From contig NZ_JBEXMJ010000009.1 in the NCBI RefSeq assembly GCF_040610475.1, positions 186,001 to 250,000 on the forward strand: a stretch of 64,000 nt of DNA. The letters are read 5' to 3'. The position numbers were made by a program, and so were the translations under genes. Under the pieces are notes generated by a model, which was not told the DNA's origin, ran no database searches, and saw nothing but the letters and a program-made list of their open reading frames with translations. The stretch comes from Actinopolymorpha sp. NPDC004070 (GTDB lineage Bacteria > Actinomycetota > Actinomycetes > Propionibacteriales > Actinopolymorphaceae). Below, one piece after another: positions 34,035 to 42,824 of this stretch; the stretch's first letter is position 1, and each line of letters opens with the position of its first letter.

Positions 34035-34397
34035 GACCCGGCCGCAACGTTTCGGCATGAGTCCCACCAGCCTTGCGATGTTCTTCTCGGCGACGTGGTT
34101 GACGGGCTTCAGGACGCGTCGTAGGGGCGGCGGGATCATGTCAACGCGTGACCGGTGCAGTTCGCGGTGGGCGCGGCCGGAGGTGCGCACCCAGGCTGAA
34201 ACCTCGTCGAGGGACAGCACGCTGCGCTCGAAATCGACCAGGACCGGCCAGTCGCTGACGACCGGGAAACTGCCCGCTGCGGAGTACGGACAACCGTCGG
34301 CCGTACACCGGAACGCCGCACCATCGGCGGCAACAGCGGATCGACATCGCGGGCAGACCAACAGCGGTAGGACGCGGTTCAGCGTCGCCAGCGCCAT
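33423..34397 (-). CDS. SAM-dependent methyltransferase with N-terminal zinc ribbon
   Basis: A 324-residue protein. The N-terminus has LLVCPRCRS and FRCTADGCPY, a Trm112-like zinc ribbon seen on many sugar and glycan methyltransferases. The class I methyltransferase domain follows: GRVLVIGGGTLGNGVDAL (SAM), VEVIGMDLY, DAVVIQAVLEHVLDPGQVV and TPFLQHVHAGAYDFTRFT. The final segment (YANDCASGVYFLGRR) is typical of methyltransferases of surface-polysaccharide loci. It runs opposite to its neighbours, interrupting the rightward operon and overlapping the GT4 frame by 612 bases. It probably methylates a sugar of the glycan. Confidence 0.82.
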   Translation of the reverse strand: MALATLNRVLPLLVCPRCRSAVAADGAAFRCTADGCPYSAAGSFPVVSDWPVLVDFERSVLSLDEVSAWVRTSGRAHRELHRSRVDMIPPPLRRVLKPVNHVAEKNIARLVGLMPKRCGRVLVIGGGTLGNGVDALYRSGADVEVIGMDLYASDLTVAIADGHALPLADGCIDAVVIQAVLEHVLDPGQVVAEIHRVLVDGGLVYAETPFLQHVHAGAYDFTRFTASGHRYLFRRFEQIDAGPVAGPGTQLLWSVDHLARGLARSQYAGRVVRALFFWLRFLDRMVPRRYANDCASGVYFLGRRSEIQLTPRDIVDYYPGAQRG

Positions 34398-34473
34398 GTG
34401 TACTCCTCCCTACCAGTCAATGCGTCCTACTCCTGACTGGCTCATACCCTTTGCAGCGGTCTGTTCCCCACGA

Positions 34474-35817
34474 ATGCGCGCCCTGGCCACCGCGTTGATC
34501 CCTCGTGGCAGGGGTGCTTGGACAGAACACCACCGGAACCCGGTTTCTCGTCGGCCTGATCGACGGCCCCGCGTGATGGTCATGTTGGTGCTGTTGGCCG
34601 CTGCCATGCCCTTCCGATTCCCGGTCTGGTACCCGGCCTCGTTTCCGGTCATCAGGTCGGCGTCCATTCTCGACGTGATGCTCGTGGTCGGTCTGATCAT
34701 TCTTGTGGTGGACCTGAAGCACCGTTGTCTCAACCTGGGCTATCGACCCCTGGCCCTCCTCCTCGCCGTTCCGGTGCTGATCTCCGCGCTCTCCCTGATG
34801 TGGAGCGACGATCGGATCGCGACACTGCGTACGACCGTGAACTTCCTGGAGGCATTCGTTGGCTACCTGTTCGCGACGCGGGAGCTGGCGGGCCTTGCCA
34901 CCGAGCGGGTCGTGGCATTCCTCCGCCGATACGTCTGGCTCGTGACCTTGCCGGCCGTGTTTCTCCTGCTGCATGTGCCAGGATTCGCGCCGTACGAGCC
35001 CGGGCTTTCTCACACCTCCGGTGACTATCTCTCCTACTACTCCCGGCTCTCCCACCCGCTACTAGGCCGGTCGAACAACCTCGCCGCCGTTCTTGTCATC
35101 CTCGTACCCGTATTGTTGCATTTCGGGCACACCCGGCGAGATCGTCGCACAACGCTCACCGGCCTGGTCGCGGCAACAGCGGTGATCTGCACCTTCTCCC
35201 GCGGAGTCATGGTGGCATTCGTGATCGCGGGCATCGGCTGTCTTCTCTTGTTTCGCCGTCCGTTCGGCAGTCCTCGGAAGCACTTGATCGGCAACGTGGT
35301 AGCAGGTGCGCTGGGTCTGGCCGCTGCCCCCATCGCGCTCTACGCGTTGAACCCGGCCACCCACGAGTTCTTCGCCGGTCGCCTGTCAGCGGCGAACATC
35401 CTGTTGAGAGCAGAGTTGTACCGTGCCGCATTCGAGAAGATCGCGGAGCGGCCACTTCTGGGCTACGGCGCAGGTGTCGTGCCCAGGGGCGACGCGGTGC
35501 TGGTTGTCGACGTGCACAACACCTACGTTCAGCAGGTCCTGTACTACGGAGTGCCGCTCGGGGTACTTGTCGGGCTGGTCGTTCTCAGCCTGCCGATCTT
35601 CTTTCTCCTGCGCCGCGGTCTGCATCCACTCGCGGGGGCGGTCGGTTTCGGCGTCCTGGTCGAAGTCATCAGTTTCGCGTTCGAGTCCAGCCTCGAGGGC
35701 ACTGTGCTGCGAGTGATCTTCTACCTTCTTCTCGGGATGCTCGCCGGATTCCTGCGGTCGCCTGTTCCCGGGCAACGCCGGGAAGCGCCGCAGGGCGCCG
35801 CGGAGGTGATGTCGTAG
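34474..35817 (+). CDS. O-antigen ligase/polymerase-like membrane protein
   Basis: A 447-residue membrane protein with about 11-12 helices (VMLVLLAAAMPFRFPVW, LDVMLVVGLIILVVDL, LALLLAVPVLISAL and others) and a Wzy_C/O-antigen-ligase core including VICTFSRGVMVAF and ERPLLGYGAGVVPRGDA, then a conserved HNTYVQQVLYYG. In this family the large periplasmic loop ends with R and H residues used for glycan transfer. Start: ATG 34474 or ATG 34576; the second sits just before the first helix. It probably polymerises or ligates the exported repeat unit. The next gene starts directly after its TAG stop. Confidence 0.8.
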   Translation: MRALATALIPRGRGAWTEHHRNPVSRRPDRRPRVMVMLVLLAAAMPFRFPVWYPASFPVIRSASILDVMLVVGLIILVVDLKHRCLNLGYRPLALLLAVPVLISALSLMWSDDRIATLRTTVNFLEAFVGYLFATRELAGLATERVVAFLRRYVWLVTLPAVFLLLHVPGFAPYEPGLSHTSGDYLSYYSRLSHPLLGRSNNLAAVLVILVPVLLHFGHTRRDRRTTLTGLVAATAVICTFSRGVMVAFVIAGIGCLLLFRRPFGSPRKHLIGNVVAGALGLAAAPIALYALNPATHEFFAGRLSAANILLRAELYRAAFEKIAERPLLGYGAGVVPRGDAVLVVDVHNTYVQQVLYYGVPLGVLVGLVVLSLPIFFLLRRGLHPLAGAVGFGVLVEVISFAFESSLEGTVLRVIFYLLLGMLAGFLRSPVPGQRREAPQGAAEVMS

Positions 35818-36891
35818 ATGCGGCATGCCGTGACGCCGTACGGTCGCACCGGAGGGAGTTCACGGGTGCGTGTCCTTTCCTGGCTGGATCGACTTGTCGG
35901 ACCGGTCGAGGTGCACAGCTACGTCGGACACCACAGCGCGGCTCCACGCCACCTTCTGCGCCATCCGGGCCGTGTGCTCTCTGCGGAGCACGCTCTGCGA
36001 CGGCTGGCGACGCTGCATCCAGATCGCCTCCTGTTGCATCGCGAGGCATCACCACTGAGCCGAGGCGGTTTGGAGGCTGCACTACTGACGAGCGCGGCCG
36101 TCGGTGTCTACGACTTCGATGACGCGCTCCACTGTGACTTTGGGGGGAGTGCTCCTTGGCGCAGGCTGGCCCCCAAGGCTCCCAAGGCTCTCGCGGCCGC
36201 GCGATGTGCGGATCGCGTCATCGCTGGTAACGACATTCTCGCCGAGTGGGCGGTCCGGCACGCCACGGACGTCGTGGTGATACCAAGCTGCGTCGCTGTC
36301 GAGGACTACGCCACCAAGCAGTCTTACGGGCTGTCCGATCCGCCTCGTCTGGGGTGGATCGGCTCAGCGGACAACGAGCCATTGCTGATGGCGATCGCTC
36401 CGGCGCTCTGGGAAGTTCACCGCCGCTCCGGCGCGAGGCTCACTCTCATCGGAACGAGTCGCTCGACGCTGGGCTCGCTCGAGCAGATCGTCGACCGCGT
36501 GCCCTGGACCGAGCACACTCAACATTCCGTACTGGCAGAGATCGACATCGGGCTCATGCCCCTACACGACGATCCGTACAGCCGGGGCAAGTGTGGTTAC
36601 AAGTTGCTCCAGTACGCGGCTGCCGGCGTCCCAGCGGTGGGCAGTCCGGTTGGTGCCAACGGGGCAGTTCTGGCCTCGCTCGGCTTCGTCGCTGCGAGAT
36701 CGTTGCAGGATTGGACCGACGCTCTCGGCTCCCTCGTGGAGGGCCCGGACAGTGATCGGGCGACGGTGGGATGGCATGCGCTCGACCAGGTGGCGAAGAG
36801 GTATTCGTACGACGCCTGGCTCGGTCGGTGGCAGCAGGCGACCGGATTCGGAGGAGATCGCGCGCCCGCCCGGGCGGGGGATGACCGGTGA
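35818..36891 (+). CDS. GT1/GT4-like glycosyltransferase
   Basis: A 357-residue GT-B type protein starting at the ATG immediately after the upstream stop. Early region: RTGGSSRVRVLSWLDRLVG. GVYDFDDALHCDFGG near residue 98 is typical of polysaccharide-locus glycosyltransferases. The donor domain has RLGWIGSADNEPLL, MPLHDDPYSRGKCGYKLLQY and AAGVPAVGSPVGANG. The GKCGYKLLQYAAAGVP block is diagnostic for this group. It overlaps the next gene's GTG (GTGA). Sugar unknown. Confidence 0.83.
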   Translation: MRHAVTPYGRTGGSSRVRVLSWLDRLVGPVEVHSYVGHHSAAPRHLLRHPGRVLSAEHALRRLATLHPDRLLLHREASPLSRGGLEAALLTSAAVGVYDFDDALHCDFGGSAPWRRLAPKAPKALAAARCADRVIAGNDILAEWAVRHATDVVVIPSCVAVEDYATKQSYGLSDPPRLGWIGSADNEPLLMAIAPALWEVHRRSGARLTLIGTSRSTLGSLEQIVDRVPWTEHTQHSVLAEIDIGLMPLHDDPYSRGKCGYKLLQYAAAGVPAVGSPVGANGAVLASLGFVAARSLQDWTDALGSLVEGPDSDRATVGWHALDQVAKRYSYDAWLGRWQQATGFGGDRAPARAGDDR

Positions 36892-37820
36892 GCGAACGCC
36901 ATGTCGATGTCGTCGTCGTGAACTGGAACAGCGGCGATTGCCTTCGCGCGTGCATCGACTCACTCGCCGGGCCGACCGGACGGGGGCAGGTCGGAGACGT
37001 GGTCGTCGTCGACAATGCTTCGACCGACGGCTCGGCAGAGTGCCTTCCGAACTGGGTCAAGCTGGTGGAGAACCCGGGGAACGTCGGCTTCGCCGCGGCC
37101 TGTAATCAAGGAGCCGACCACTGTGCGTCTGACTACCTGCTCTTCCTCAACCCGGACACCGTGGTCGGCGACGACACGATCCAGAGGGCAGTCGCCTTCC
37201 TCGACAGCCGTGAAAACCTCGTGTATGGCATCTGTGGCGCGCTCGCGGTGAACCGTGACGGCACTCCCGGAGTCTGCGCCTCCCGATTCCCGACGCTCAC
37301 GAACGTGATGGCCGGTGTCCTCAAGCTCGACCTTGTCGTGCGCCGGTGGGCGCGCCATCTGCCGCCGGAGGCCCTTCGCCGCGGCGGCCCCGTGGACCAG
37401 GTCATCGGCGCCTTCTTCGTCATCCGACGAGCCCTGTTCGGCGAACTGGGCGGCTTCGACGAACGTTACTTCCTCTACTACGAGGAGGTGGACCTGAGCA
37501 AGAGGGCAAAGCTGCTGGGCTTCGGCTCGTACCTACTCGTCGACGCCACCTTCGAGCACATCGGGAACGTCAGTGCGAAGCGTTCCGGCGATCTGGCGCT
37601 GTATCACTCGCTGCGCAGTCGATCGCTGTACGCATTTCAGCACTGGCCGGCCTGGCAGGCGTACCTGCTGATCTTCTTCACGCTTGCTGTGGATTTACCG
37701 GCGAGGCTGGTTCGAGCTGTGGCGACGAAGGAGTTCGGGGATCTTCCGCGTCTGGTCCGCGCGAGCAGCTCATACCTGCGCTTCGTTCTCGGCCCCGACC
37801 GATCAGCCGGCACGTCATGA
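36888..37820 (+). CDS. GT2-family (rhamnosyltransferase-like) glycosyltransferase
   Basis: A 310-residue GT-A enzyme. VDVVVVNWNSGDCLRACIDS opens the fold; VVVVDNASTDGSAE, GNVGFAAACNQGA and LLFLNPDTVV (acidic metal site) follow. GGFDERYFLYYEEVDLSKRA is the C-terminal motif of rhamnosyltransferase-like GT2 proteins. A hydrophobic stretch near 260-275 (AYLLIFFTLAVDLPARL) could anchor it. GTG 36888 overlaps the upstream stop, and its own TGA overlaps the next ATG, so it is translationally coupled on both sides. Confidence 0.87.
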   Translation: MSERHVDVVVVNWNSGDCLRACIDSLAGPTGRGQVGDVVVVDNASTDGSAECLPNWVKLVENPGNVGFAAACNQGADHCASDYLLFLNPDTVVGDDTIQRAVAFLDSRENLVYGICGALAVNRDGTPGVCASRFPTLTNVMAGVLKLDLVVRRWARHLPPEALRRGGPVDQVIGAFFVIRRALFGELGGFDERYFLYYEEVDLSKRAKLLGFGSYLLVDATFEHIGNVSAKRSGDLALYHSLRSRSLYAFQHWPAWQAYLLIFFTLAVDLPARLVRAVATKEFGDLPRLVRASSSYLRFVLGPDRSAGTS

Positions 37821-38953
37821 CGACGGGAGGACGCAAGCGTGTCGTCATCGTGTGCCAGCTCGATGGCTTCGGCAACAGTGTGAAACCGATCGAGATCCAC
37901 CGGTACCTCACGTCCCGTGGCCACGAGGTCCGCCTGGTCGACACGTATCGACTCAGCCGCTCCTCTGCCCGGCCGGCCACACTCGCAGGGTGGCTGCCAC
38001 GTCCACGGCCGTACCATGTCGCGCTCTATGCGGTTGAGGCGATCGGCAAGCTCACCAGACCGGTGGGAACCGCGCGCCGTCGGCTGTCGTACCACCTGTT
38101 GCGGGCTGACTTCTGGTTGCGTCGCCGCATCCTCCGGTCGGGGCTGGCGTTGAACGACGTCGACCTGGTGATCTGTGAGACGCCCTACGACAGTGGCCTT
38201 CTCCTTGATGTCGCGAGTGCCCAGACGATGTACGACTGCCCGACGCCCTGGGCGGACGAGCTCCTCTACGAGGGTCGACTGACTCGCCGTCAGCACGCTC
38301 GTTTGCGCCAACTCGAGATCGACGTGCTCGAGAGTGTGGACCACCTCAGCTTTCATTGGGAGTCCTACGCGGACTATGCGCGGGAACACTACCGAATCCC
38401 TGGGAGCAATCTTGTCACGCTCAACTGGGGCTGTTCGCCCGCAGCGATCCGCGCACGATCCGCCAGCCCGGCACGGGTCGTCTACTTCGGCTCCCTCAGC
38501 TCGAGGTTCGTCAATCTACCCTTGCTGTCGAGGTTGTCCCGAAGCTATCCATACATCGACGTCTATGGAGGACCGCCGCCGGACCCTGCTCTCGGGATCC
38601 GATACCGGGGATACGCGTCTCCGGGTGTGCTCCGGGACTACCAGTTCGGGCTCATCACCTGCGTCGACGACCCGCTGCGCCGCGACGGGTTCTCCGCGAA
38701 GCATCTGGACTATCTGGCTGCCGGCCTTCCTGTCCTGGTGCCGGTTTGGCGGCGAAGCGCCGAGGCACTCGCCGGCTCGCTGCTCTATGACGAGAAGTCC
38801 TTTGCCGACATCGTGACTCGGCACGCGGATCCTGTTGCGTGGCAGCGAGTCAGTGACGAGGCCTATGCACAGGCGGAGCGACTCAGGTGGGAACACACGC
38901 TTCGACCACTGGATGCGCTCCTCGAAACTACTGCGTCTGCCGTAGGACCCTGA
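37817..38953 (+). CDS. GT-B glycosyltransferase of the surface polysaccharide operon
   Basis: A 378-residue protein from ATG 37817. The opening KRVVIVCQLDGFGNSVKPIE and HRYLTSRGHEVRLVD is a GT4-like N-domain. DLVICETPYDSGLLLD and MYDCPTPWADELLYE follow. The C-domain has RVVYFGSLSSRFVN, IDVYGGPPPD, RDGFSAKHLDYLAAGLPVLV; the KxxDYLAAGLPV block is the usual donor-binding helix. Proteins of this type are usually annotated as glycosyltransferase family 1/4. It is followed after a 32-base gap by the methyltransferase gene. Confidence 0.78.
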   Translation: MTTGGRKRVVIVCQLDGFGNSVKPIEIHRYLTSRGHEVRLVDTYRLSRSSARPATLAGWLPRPRPYHVALYAVEAIGKLTRPVGTARRRLSYHLLRADFWLRRRILRSGLALNDVDLVICETPYDSGLLLDVASAQTMYDCPTPWADELLYEGRLTRRQHARLRQLEIDVLESVDHLSFHWESYADYAREHYRIPGSNLVTLNWGCSPAAIRARSASPARVVYFGSLSSRFVNLPLLSRLSRSYPYIDVYGGPPPDPALGIRYRGYASPGVLRDYQFGLITCVDDPLRRDGFSAKHLDYLAAGLPVLVPVWRRSAEALAGSLLYDEKSFADIVTRHADPVAWQRVSDEAYAQAERLRWEHTLRPLDALLETTASAVGP

Positions 38954-38985
38954 ACCGTGCTCAGACCCTTCCGAAAGTGACCAAG

Positions 38986-39708
38986 ATGAATCTTCGCCAT
39001 GTCCTGAAGCAGTCCGATGCGATGGTCGGACTGGTTCATGACTCGAGAAGGATCCTGAGGATCCCGGCCCTGGCCCGGCGGAGGCGGATCATCGACAACT
39101 ATCTGGCCACCCACGGAATCAGGAGGCTCCAGATCGGCGCGGGCCGAACGTCCCTCGACGGCTGGTTGAGCACTGACATCTCTCCGGGCCAAGACGGCAG
39201 CGTCCTTCTCGATGCGAGCAAAGCCTTTCCGTTTGATGACGCGGTGTTCGACGCTGTCTACAGTGAGCACATGATCGAACACATCTCCTGGGATGATGGT
39301 TCGTTCATGCTGAGTGAGATCCGACGCGTCCTCAAGCCTGGCGGAGTGGTTCGGATCGCCACGCCGGACCTTGCGGTTCTCCTGGGCCTCTACGGCCGCG
39401 ATCAAAGTGCATTGGGTGAGAAATACGTCCGGTGGATCACTGACGAGTTTCTTCCACAGGTCGACGTGTACGACGCTTCGTTTGTGATCAACAACGCGTT
39501 CCGCAACTGGGGTCATCAGTTCCTCTACGATGGCAATTTGATGGAAATGGCGATGTCGAAGGCAGGATTCGCGGACATCAGGCGATGTTCTCCAGGTGAA
39601 TCGAGCCATGCGGATCTGCGGGCACTCGAGTCGCATGGCAAGCACGTTGCGGACGAGGAAATGGCAGCGTTCGAGACCATGGTCTACGAGGGGAACCGCC
39701 CGCGTTGA
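38986..39708 (+). CDS. class I SAM-dependent methyltransferase, last gene of the rightward operon
   Basis: A 240-residue methyltransferase. RRLQIGAGRTSLDGWLSTDI is the SAM-binding motif of the family found in sugar loci; DAVYSEHMIEHISWDDGSFM and IRRVLKPGGVVRIATPDL follow, then YDASFVINNAFRNWGHQFLY, a conserved C-terminal block. ATG 38986 is the likely start, with GTG 38977 as alternative; the open frame upstream has no homology. A noncoding region follows, so the operon ends here. The acceptor is presumably a sugar of the glycan. Confidence 0.8.
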   Translation: MNLRHVLKQSDAMVGLVHDSRRILRIPALARRRRIIDNYLATHGIRRLQIGAGRTSLDGWLSTDISPGQDGSVLLDASKAFPFDDAVFDAVYSEHMIEHISWDDGSFMLSEIRRVLKPGGVVRIATPDLAVLLGLYGRDQSALGEKYVRWITDEFLPQVDVYDASFVINNAFRNWGHQFLYDGNLMEMAMSKAGFADIRRCSPGESSHADLRALESHGKHVADEEMAAFETMVYEGNRPR

Positions 39709-40283
39709 GGACGGCGTCGTCCCCCGGCGTGCGGACCGACAGTCGAGCGGCTCTCTCCTACTGGCGACACGCCAGCCCGCCAGGCCAACCGAGGTGACCG
39801 ACGGCCCGGTGGCCGGTCACGGGAACCAGGAGCTGCCGACGCTGACCGAAGTCGGCGGACCTACGCCCGACGGCCTGCTCAACCGACTGTCCACGTCGCA
39901 GGCGCAAGGGGCTTCTCCGGACAGGAATCCCAGGAGATCGGACAGTAGTACGTCGCGCCGGTCTTGGCAGGCGCATCAGGCACGAGGGGCGATGCTTCCA
40001 GCGCCTGCGGGATTCATCAAGCGATTTCAAGAGTCCTGCAGCTTGCGACCTGGTCCCAGAGAAGGTCGCGATGCCACCCCTGCGTGACAGGTCAGCGCCA
40101 TCCCGCGAGCCTGCGACGTGGAGGTCAGCCGTTATGCCGGCTCCTGCGAATGCCATTCGGCATTGTTAGAGGGCAGGGGACGGGAACTCGAGCGGCAGTG
40201 GGGGTTTTAGTGCTGTTGATACAGAGCAGCCTGACTATTGTCTCGCCACGACAGTTAACAGCAGGGGCGTAGGTTGGTGTGTC
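39709..40283. other. 575-bp region without recognisable gene
   Basis: This separates the polysaccharide locus from the MASE1 gene. No frame here shows a ribosome site or known motif. The right half (about 40170-40283) is richer in A/T, with TTGATA near 40214, and is the likely promoter region of the MASE1 gene. No matching -10 box is convincing. Confidence 0.35.
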
Positions 40284-41282
40284 ATGGAGCGCCAGCTCGC
40301 GCTCCGGCGATTCTTCATCGTTGGGTCGCAGAATCTGGTCGTTGCGGGCGTCCTGCTCGGGACGTCACGACCGGGTCTTGTCGTATTCGTGGAACCGGGA
40401 AAAATCAGTCCATTCTGGCCCCCGACCGGAGTGGCGGTCGCGGCCCTGCTCCTCTGGGGGTGGCGGATGTGGCCGGGGATCCTCCTCGGCTCGGTTGCGA
40501 TCGACATCTTCACCACTCCTGCGCCCGTCATAGTTCCCACCGCAGCGGCGTCAACTGCCGCCTGCATGTACGCGTACTGGGCCCTGCGCAGGGTCGGCTT
40601 CCGAATCCAGCTTGACCGGCTGAAGGACGCGCTCGCGCTGGTCTTCCTCGCCGCTCTCGGCGCGATGCTGATCAGTTCCACGATCGGAACGATCATGCGC
40701 CTGGTCGGGGGAGTTGTGACGGCCGGAACCTTCCTGACGGCATGGTTCACCTGGTGGACCGGCGACGCGATGGGCGTGCTGTTCGTGACACCCCTGCTAC
40801 TGCTGCTCTACAAGGTTCCGTGGCGACAGTACCGCTACGTCTACGCGGTCAGACTCGCCGAGATCAGTGCACTGCTCGCCGGTTCCTTCGGCCTGATCCT
40901 GATGGGCGAACTGCTGTGGGGCGTCCTCTTCCTGGCGTTCCCACTCATCGTCCTGGCCGCCTGGCGCTACCAGTTGGCCGGCGCCGCGCCCCTCGCAGTG
41001 ATCGCGTCGGCGGTCACCATCGACGCCAGCGTGGCGGCATACGGCACCTTTGCCGGCAAAGACCTGCTCGGCAGGATGCTGCTTCTCCAACTCTTCAACG
41101 GCTCGATCGTCCTGACCGGACTAGTGCTTTCCGCTGCGATCAGTGAACGCAACCGAACGCGGGAAGAACTCGAACACGCCTGCGGGCAACTGCAGCAGAC
41201 GGTCGGAAAACTCGACGAGATGATGCGACCCGGCACGCAGTCCGACCATCGGCAATGGACAGACCACCAGCGAGGCCAGTGA
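40284..41282 (+). CDS. MASE1-domain membrane sensor, truncated after the coiled coil
   Basis: A 332-residue protein with about eight membrane helices of MASE1 type: FWPPTGVAVAALLLWGWRMWPGI is the hallmark motif near residue 45, and TWWTGDAMGVLFVTPLLL near 155 is the second. After the last helix a coiled coil (SERNRTREELEHACGQLQQT) leads where full-length members continue with PAS, GGDEF or histidine kinase domains. Here the protein ends ~30 residues later in a polar tail with no catalytic domain. It could be a stand-alone sensor or a fragment of a longer gene; the debris-like region that follows favours truncation. Confidence 0.7.
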   Translation: MERQLALRRFFIVGSQNLVVAGVLLGTSRPGLVVFVEPGKISPFWPPTGVAVAALLLWGWRMWPGILLGSVAIDIFTTPAPVIVPTAAASTAACMYAYWALRRVGFRIQLDRLKDALALVFLAALGAMLISSTIGTIMRLVGGVVTAGTFLTAWFTWWTGDAMGVLFVTPLLLLLYKVPWRQYRYVYAVRLAEISALLAGSFGLILMGELLWGVLFLAFPLIVLAAWRYQLAGAAPLAVIASAVTIDASVAAYGTFAGKDLLGRMLLLQLFNGSIVLTGLVLSAAISERNRTREELEHACGQLQQTVGKLDEMMRPGTQSDHRQWTDHQRGQ

Positions 41283-41835
41283 TCCAGGTGAGACGGGGGA
41301 GAAGGTGCCTGGCGGCGCACCACCGCTGGTTCCGACCTCGTCAGGAGCTCATGCTCATGCGGGCTGGGCCTGGGTGAACGAGACGGCCCGGCCGCGAAGA
41401 GTCGGAGCCGAACCACGGGGACTCCGCGGTGCTTTCAGCCACACGTCGACCTGGTCGTCGGCCCACCAGCGCTTCCGGGCGGGCTTGGCCTTCTCGTGCG
41501 GCACGGACCGCGGCGTGCCGTTGGCCTTCTTGATCTGGTACTGGGCGATCGCGAGCGGATCTTCCAGGTCCTCGCCATCGAGGGGTACATCGGGGCAACG
41601 AGGGCTACGCCCGGGTACCGCAGGAACTCTGGCCTGACCCGAGCGGGCGTATCGGTCTGGCCCCATGCATGCACCGGCGCTTGGAGATCAACCAGGTGGC
41701 AGTTGCTCATGACAAGTCGCGTGGCTGGCGTCGCTTGCCTGAGTTCGTCCGGCGGGGACGAAGCCGACCCGACATCGCCGGTCGAAGAAGCCTTCTACTA
41801 GCCACGTACCTGGTAACCGTGGTTACATTCCCTAC
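41283..41835. other. 553-bp region, possible remnant of a small DNA-binding protein
   Basis: No intact gene. On the minus strand (41355-41666) a frame contains DPLAIAQYQIKKANGTPRSV and KRWWADDQVDVWLKAP. The latter resembles the recognition end of excisionase/AlpA-type HTH proteins, in which a Trp-Trp-x-x-x-x-V-x-x-WL pattern closes the domain. The start of such a domain is not intact. The evidence is weak. The ChrB operator-like repeat is at the right end. Confidence 0.3.
41813..41826. promoter_or_regulatory. inverted repeat upstream of the chromate operon
   Basis: GTAACC-GT-GGTTAC is a perfect 6-bp palindrome ending 9 bases before the first chromate gene's start at 41836. Position and symmetry suggest an operator. 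The first product, ChrB-like, is a regulator in some chromate systems and is the obvious candidate ligand. Binding has not been shown. Confidence 0.45.
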
Positions 41836-42366
41836 ATGACTGATCGGGATTCGGGTTCGGGTGAGTGGGTCATGCTCACCTACCGGCTGCCTCGGGAGCC
41901 GTCGGCGCCGCGGTTGGCGTTGTGGCGGAAGCTGAAGCGGCTGGGGGTGGCACAGCTGGCGGACGGGCTGGTGGCTTTGCCGGCCGACGCCCGCACGCGG
42001 GAGCAGTTGGAGTGGGCGGCGGAGGAGGTCGAGGAGGCCGGCGGTGCGGCGGGGGTATGGCTGGCCCGGCCTTCCACGAGCGCTCTGGAGCGGGACGTGG
42101 CCGCACGCATGAACGAGGCCCGCGCCCAGGAGTTCGCCGAGATCGCCGACCAGGCTCGCGGGGCACTGGACGCCCCATCGGGAGACCGTGTGGCGGCGTT
42201 GCGGCGGCTGAGGGCGCAGATGCGGCGGATGGAACGCCGTGACTACTTCCGGCCGCCGGAGCGCGAGCAGGCTCGTCAGGCGCTGCGGGAGCTCGCACAA
42301 CACGAGGTCGCTCAGCACGACCAGACGCAGGTGGCCACGTGGCCCGGCCACGGGGTGCGGGCATGA
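41836..42366 (+). CDS. chrB: ChrB N-terminal-domain chromate resistance protein
   Basis: A 176-residue protein corresponding to the N-terminal part of ChrB: WVMLTYRLPREPSAPRLALW near residue 11 and LGVAQLADGLVALPADART near 36 are the family's opening motifs. The C-terminal half is helical and Arg/Glu-rich. In classical chromate operons ChrB is a single ~310-residue protein; here it is cut into two genes. Its TGA overlaps the next gene's ATG. It probably senses chromate and regulates the operon, or assists Cr(VI) handling. Confidence 0.85.
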   Translation: MTDRDSGSGEWVMLTYRLPREPSAPRLALWRKLKRLGVAQLADGLVALPADARTREQLEWAAEEVEEAGGAAGVWLARPSTSALERDVAARMNEARAQEFAEIADQARGALDAPSGDRVAALRRLRAQMRRMERRDYFRPPEREQARQALRELAQHEVAQHDQTQVATWPGHGVRA

Positions 42367-42824
42367 GGTGGGCAACCCGTGCCGGTGTGCACATCGACCG
42401 GAGCGCGTGTGCGTGGCTGATCCAACGCCATGTGGACACCGCTGCGGAGTTCGTGTTCGTCACCGACCCCGACCAGGTGCCCGAGGACGCGACCCCGTTC
42501 GACATGCGTGGGGTGGACCTGGGCCATCACGGCAGCGACTGCACGTTCGAAACGATCCTGCGCCGCTATCACCTCGCCGACCCGGTGCTGTGGCGCATCG
42601 CCGGGATCGTGCACGAGGCAGACCTCGAGGACGACCACTACGACGCCCCCGAGGCGCCCGGCTTCGACGTCATCCTTCGCGCCCTGTCACTCGCCAATGA
42701 CGACGCCACCGTCCTGGCCATGACCGCACCCATTTTCGACGCCGTATATGAGTATCTGCGCCGGGAAGTCCTCACGCCCGGAAGAACCCCCGGAAGGACC
42801 CCGGATGAGCCTGATCAGCCGTGA
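42363..42824 (+). CDS. ChrB C-terminal-domain protein
   Basis: A 153-residue protein that corresponds to the C-terminal domain of ChrB. MRWATRAGVHIDRSACAWLI and FDMRGVDLGHHGSDCTFETI, then IAGIVHEADLEDDHY, give the family's His/Asp/Cys-rich putative metal site. ATG 42363 overlaps the end of the ChrB N-domain gene. An ancestral fused gene could give this pair by a simple frame break, but both halves have good starts, and separate C-domain proteins are known. A short basic-proline tail (TPGRTPGRTPDEPDQP) ends it. Confidence 0.82.
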   Translation: MRWATRAGVHIDRSACAWLIQRHVDTAAEFVFVTDPDQVPEDATPFDMRGVDLGHHGSDCTFETILRRYHLADPVLWRIAGIVHEADLEDDHYDAPEAPGFDVILRALSLANDDATVLAMTAPIFDAVYEYLRREVLTPGRTPGRTPDEPDQP

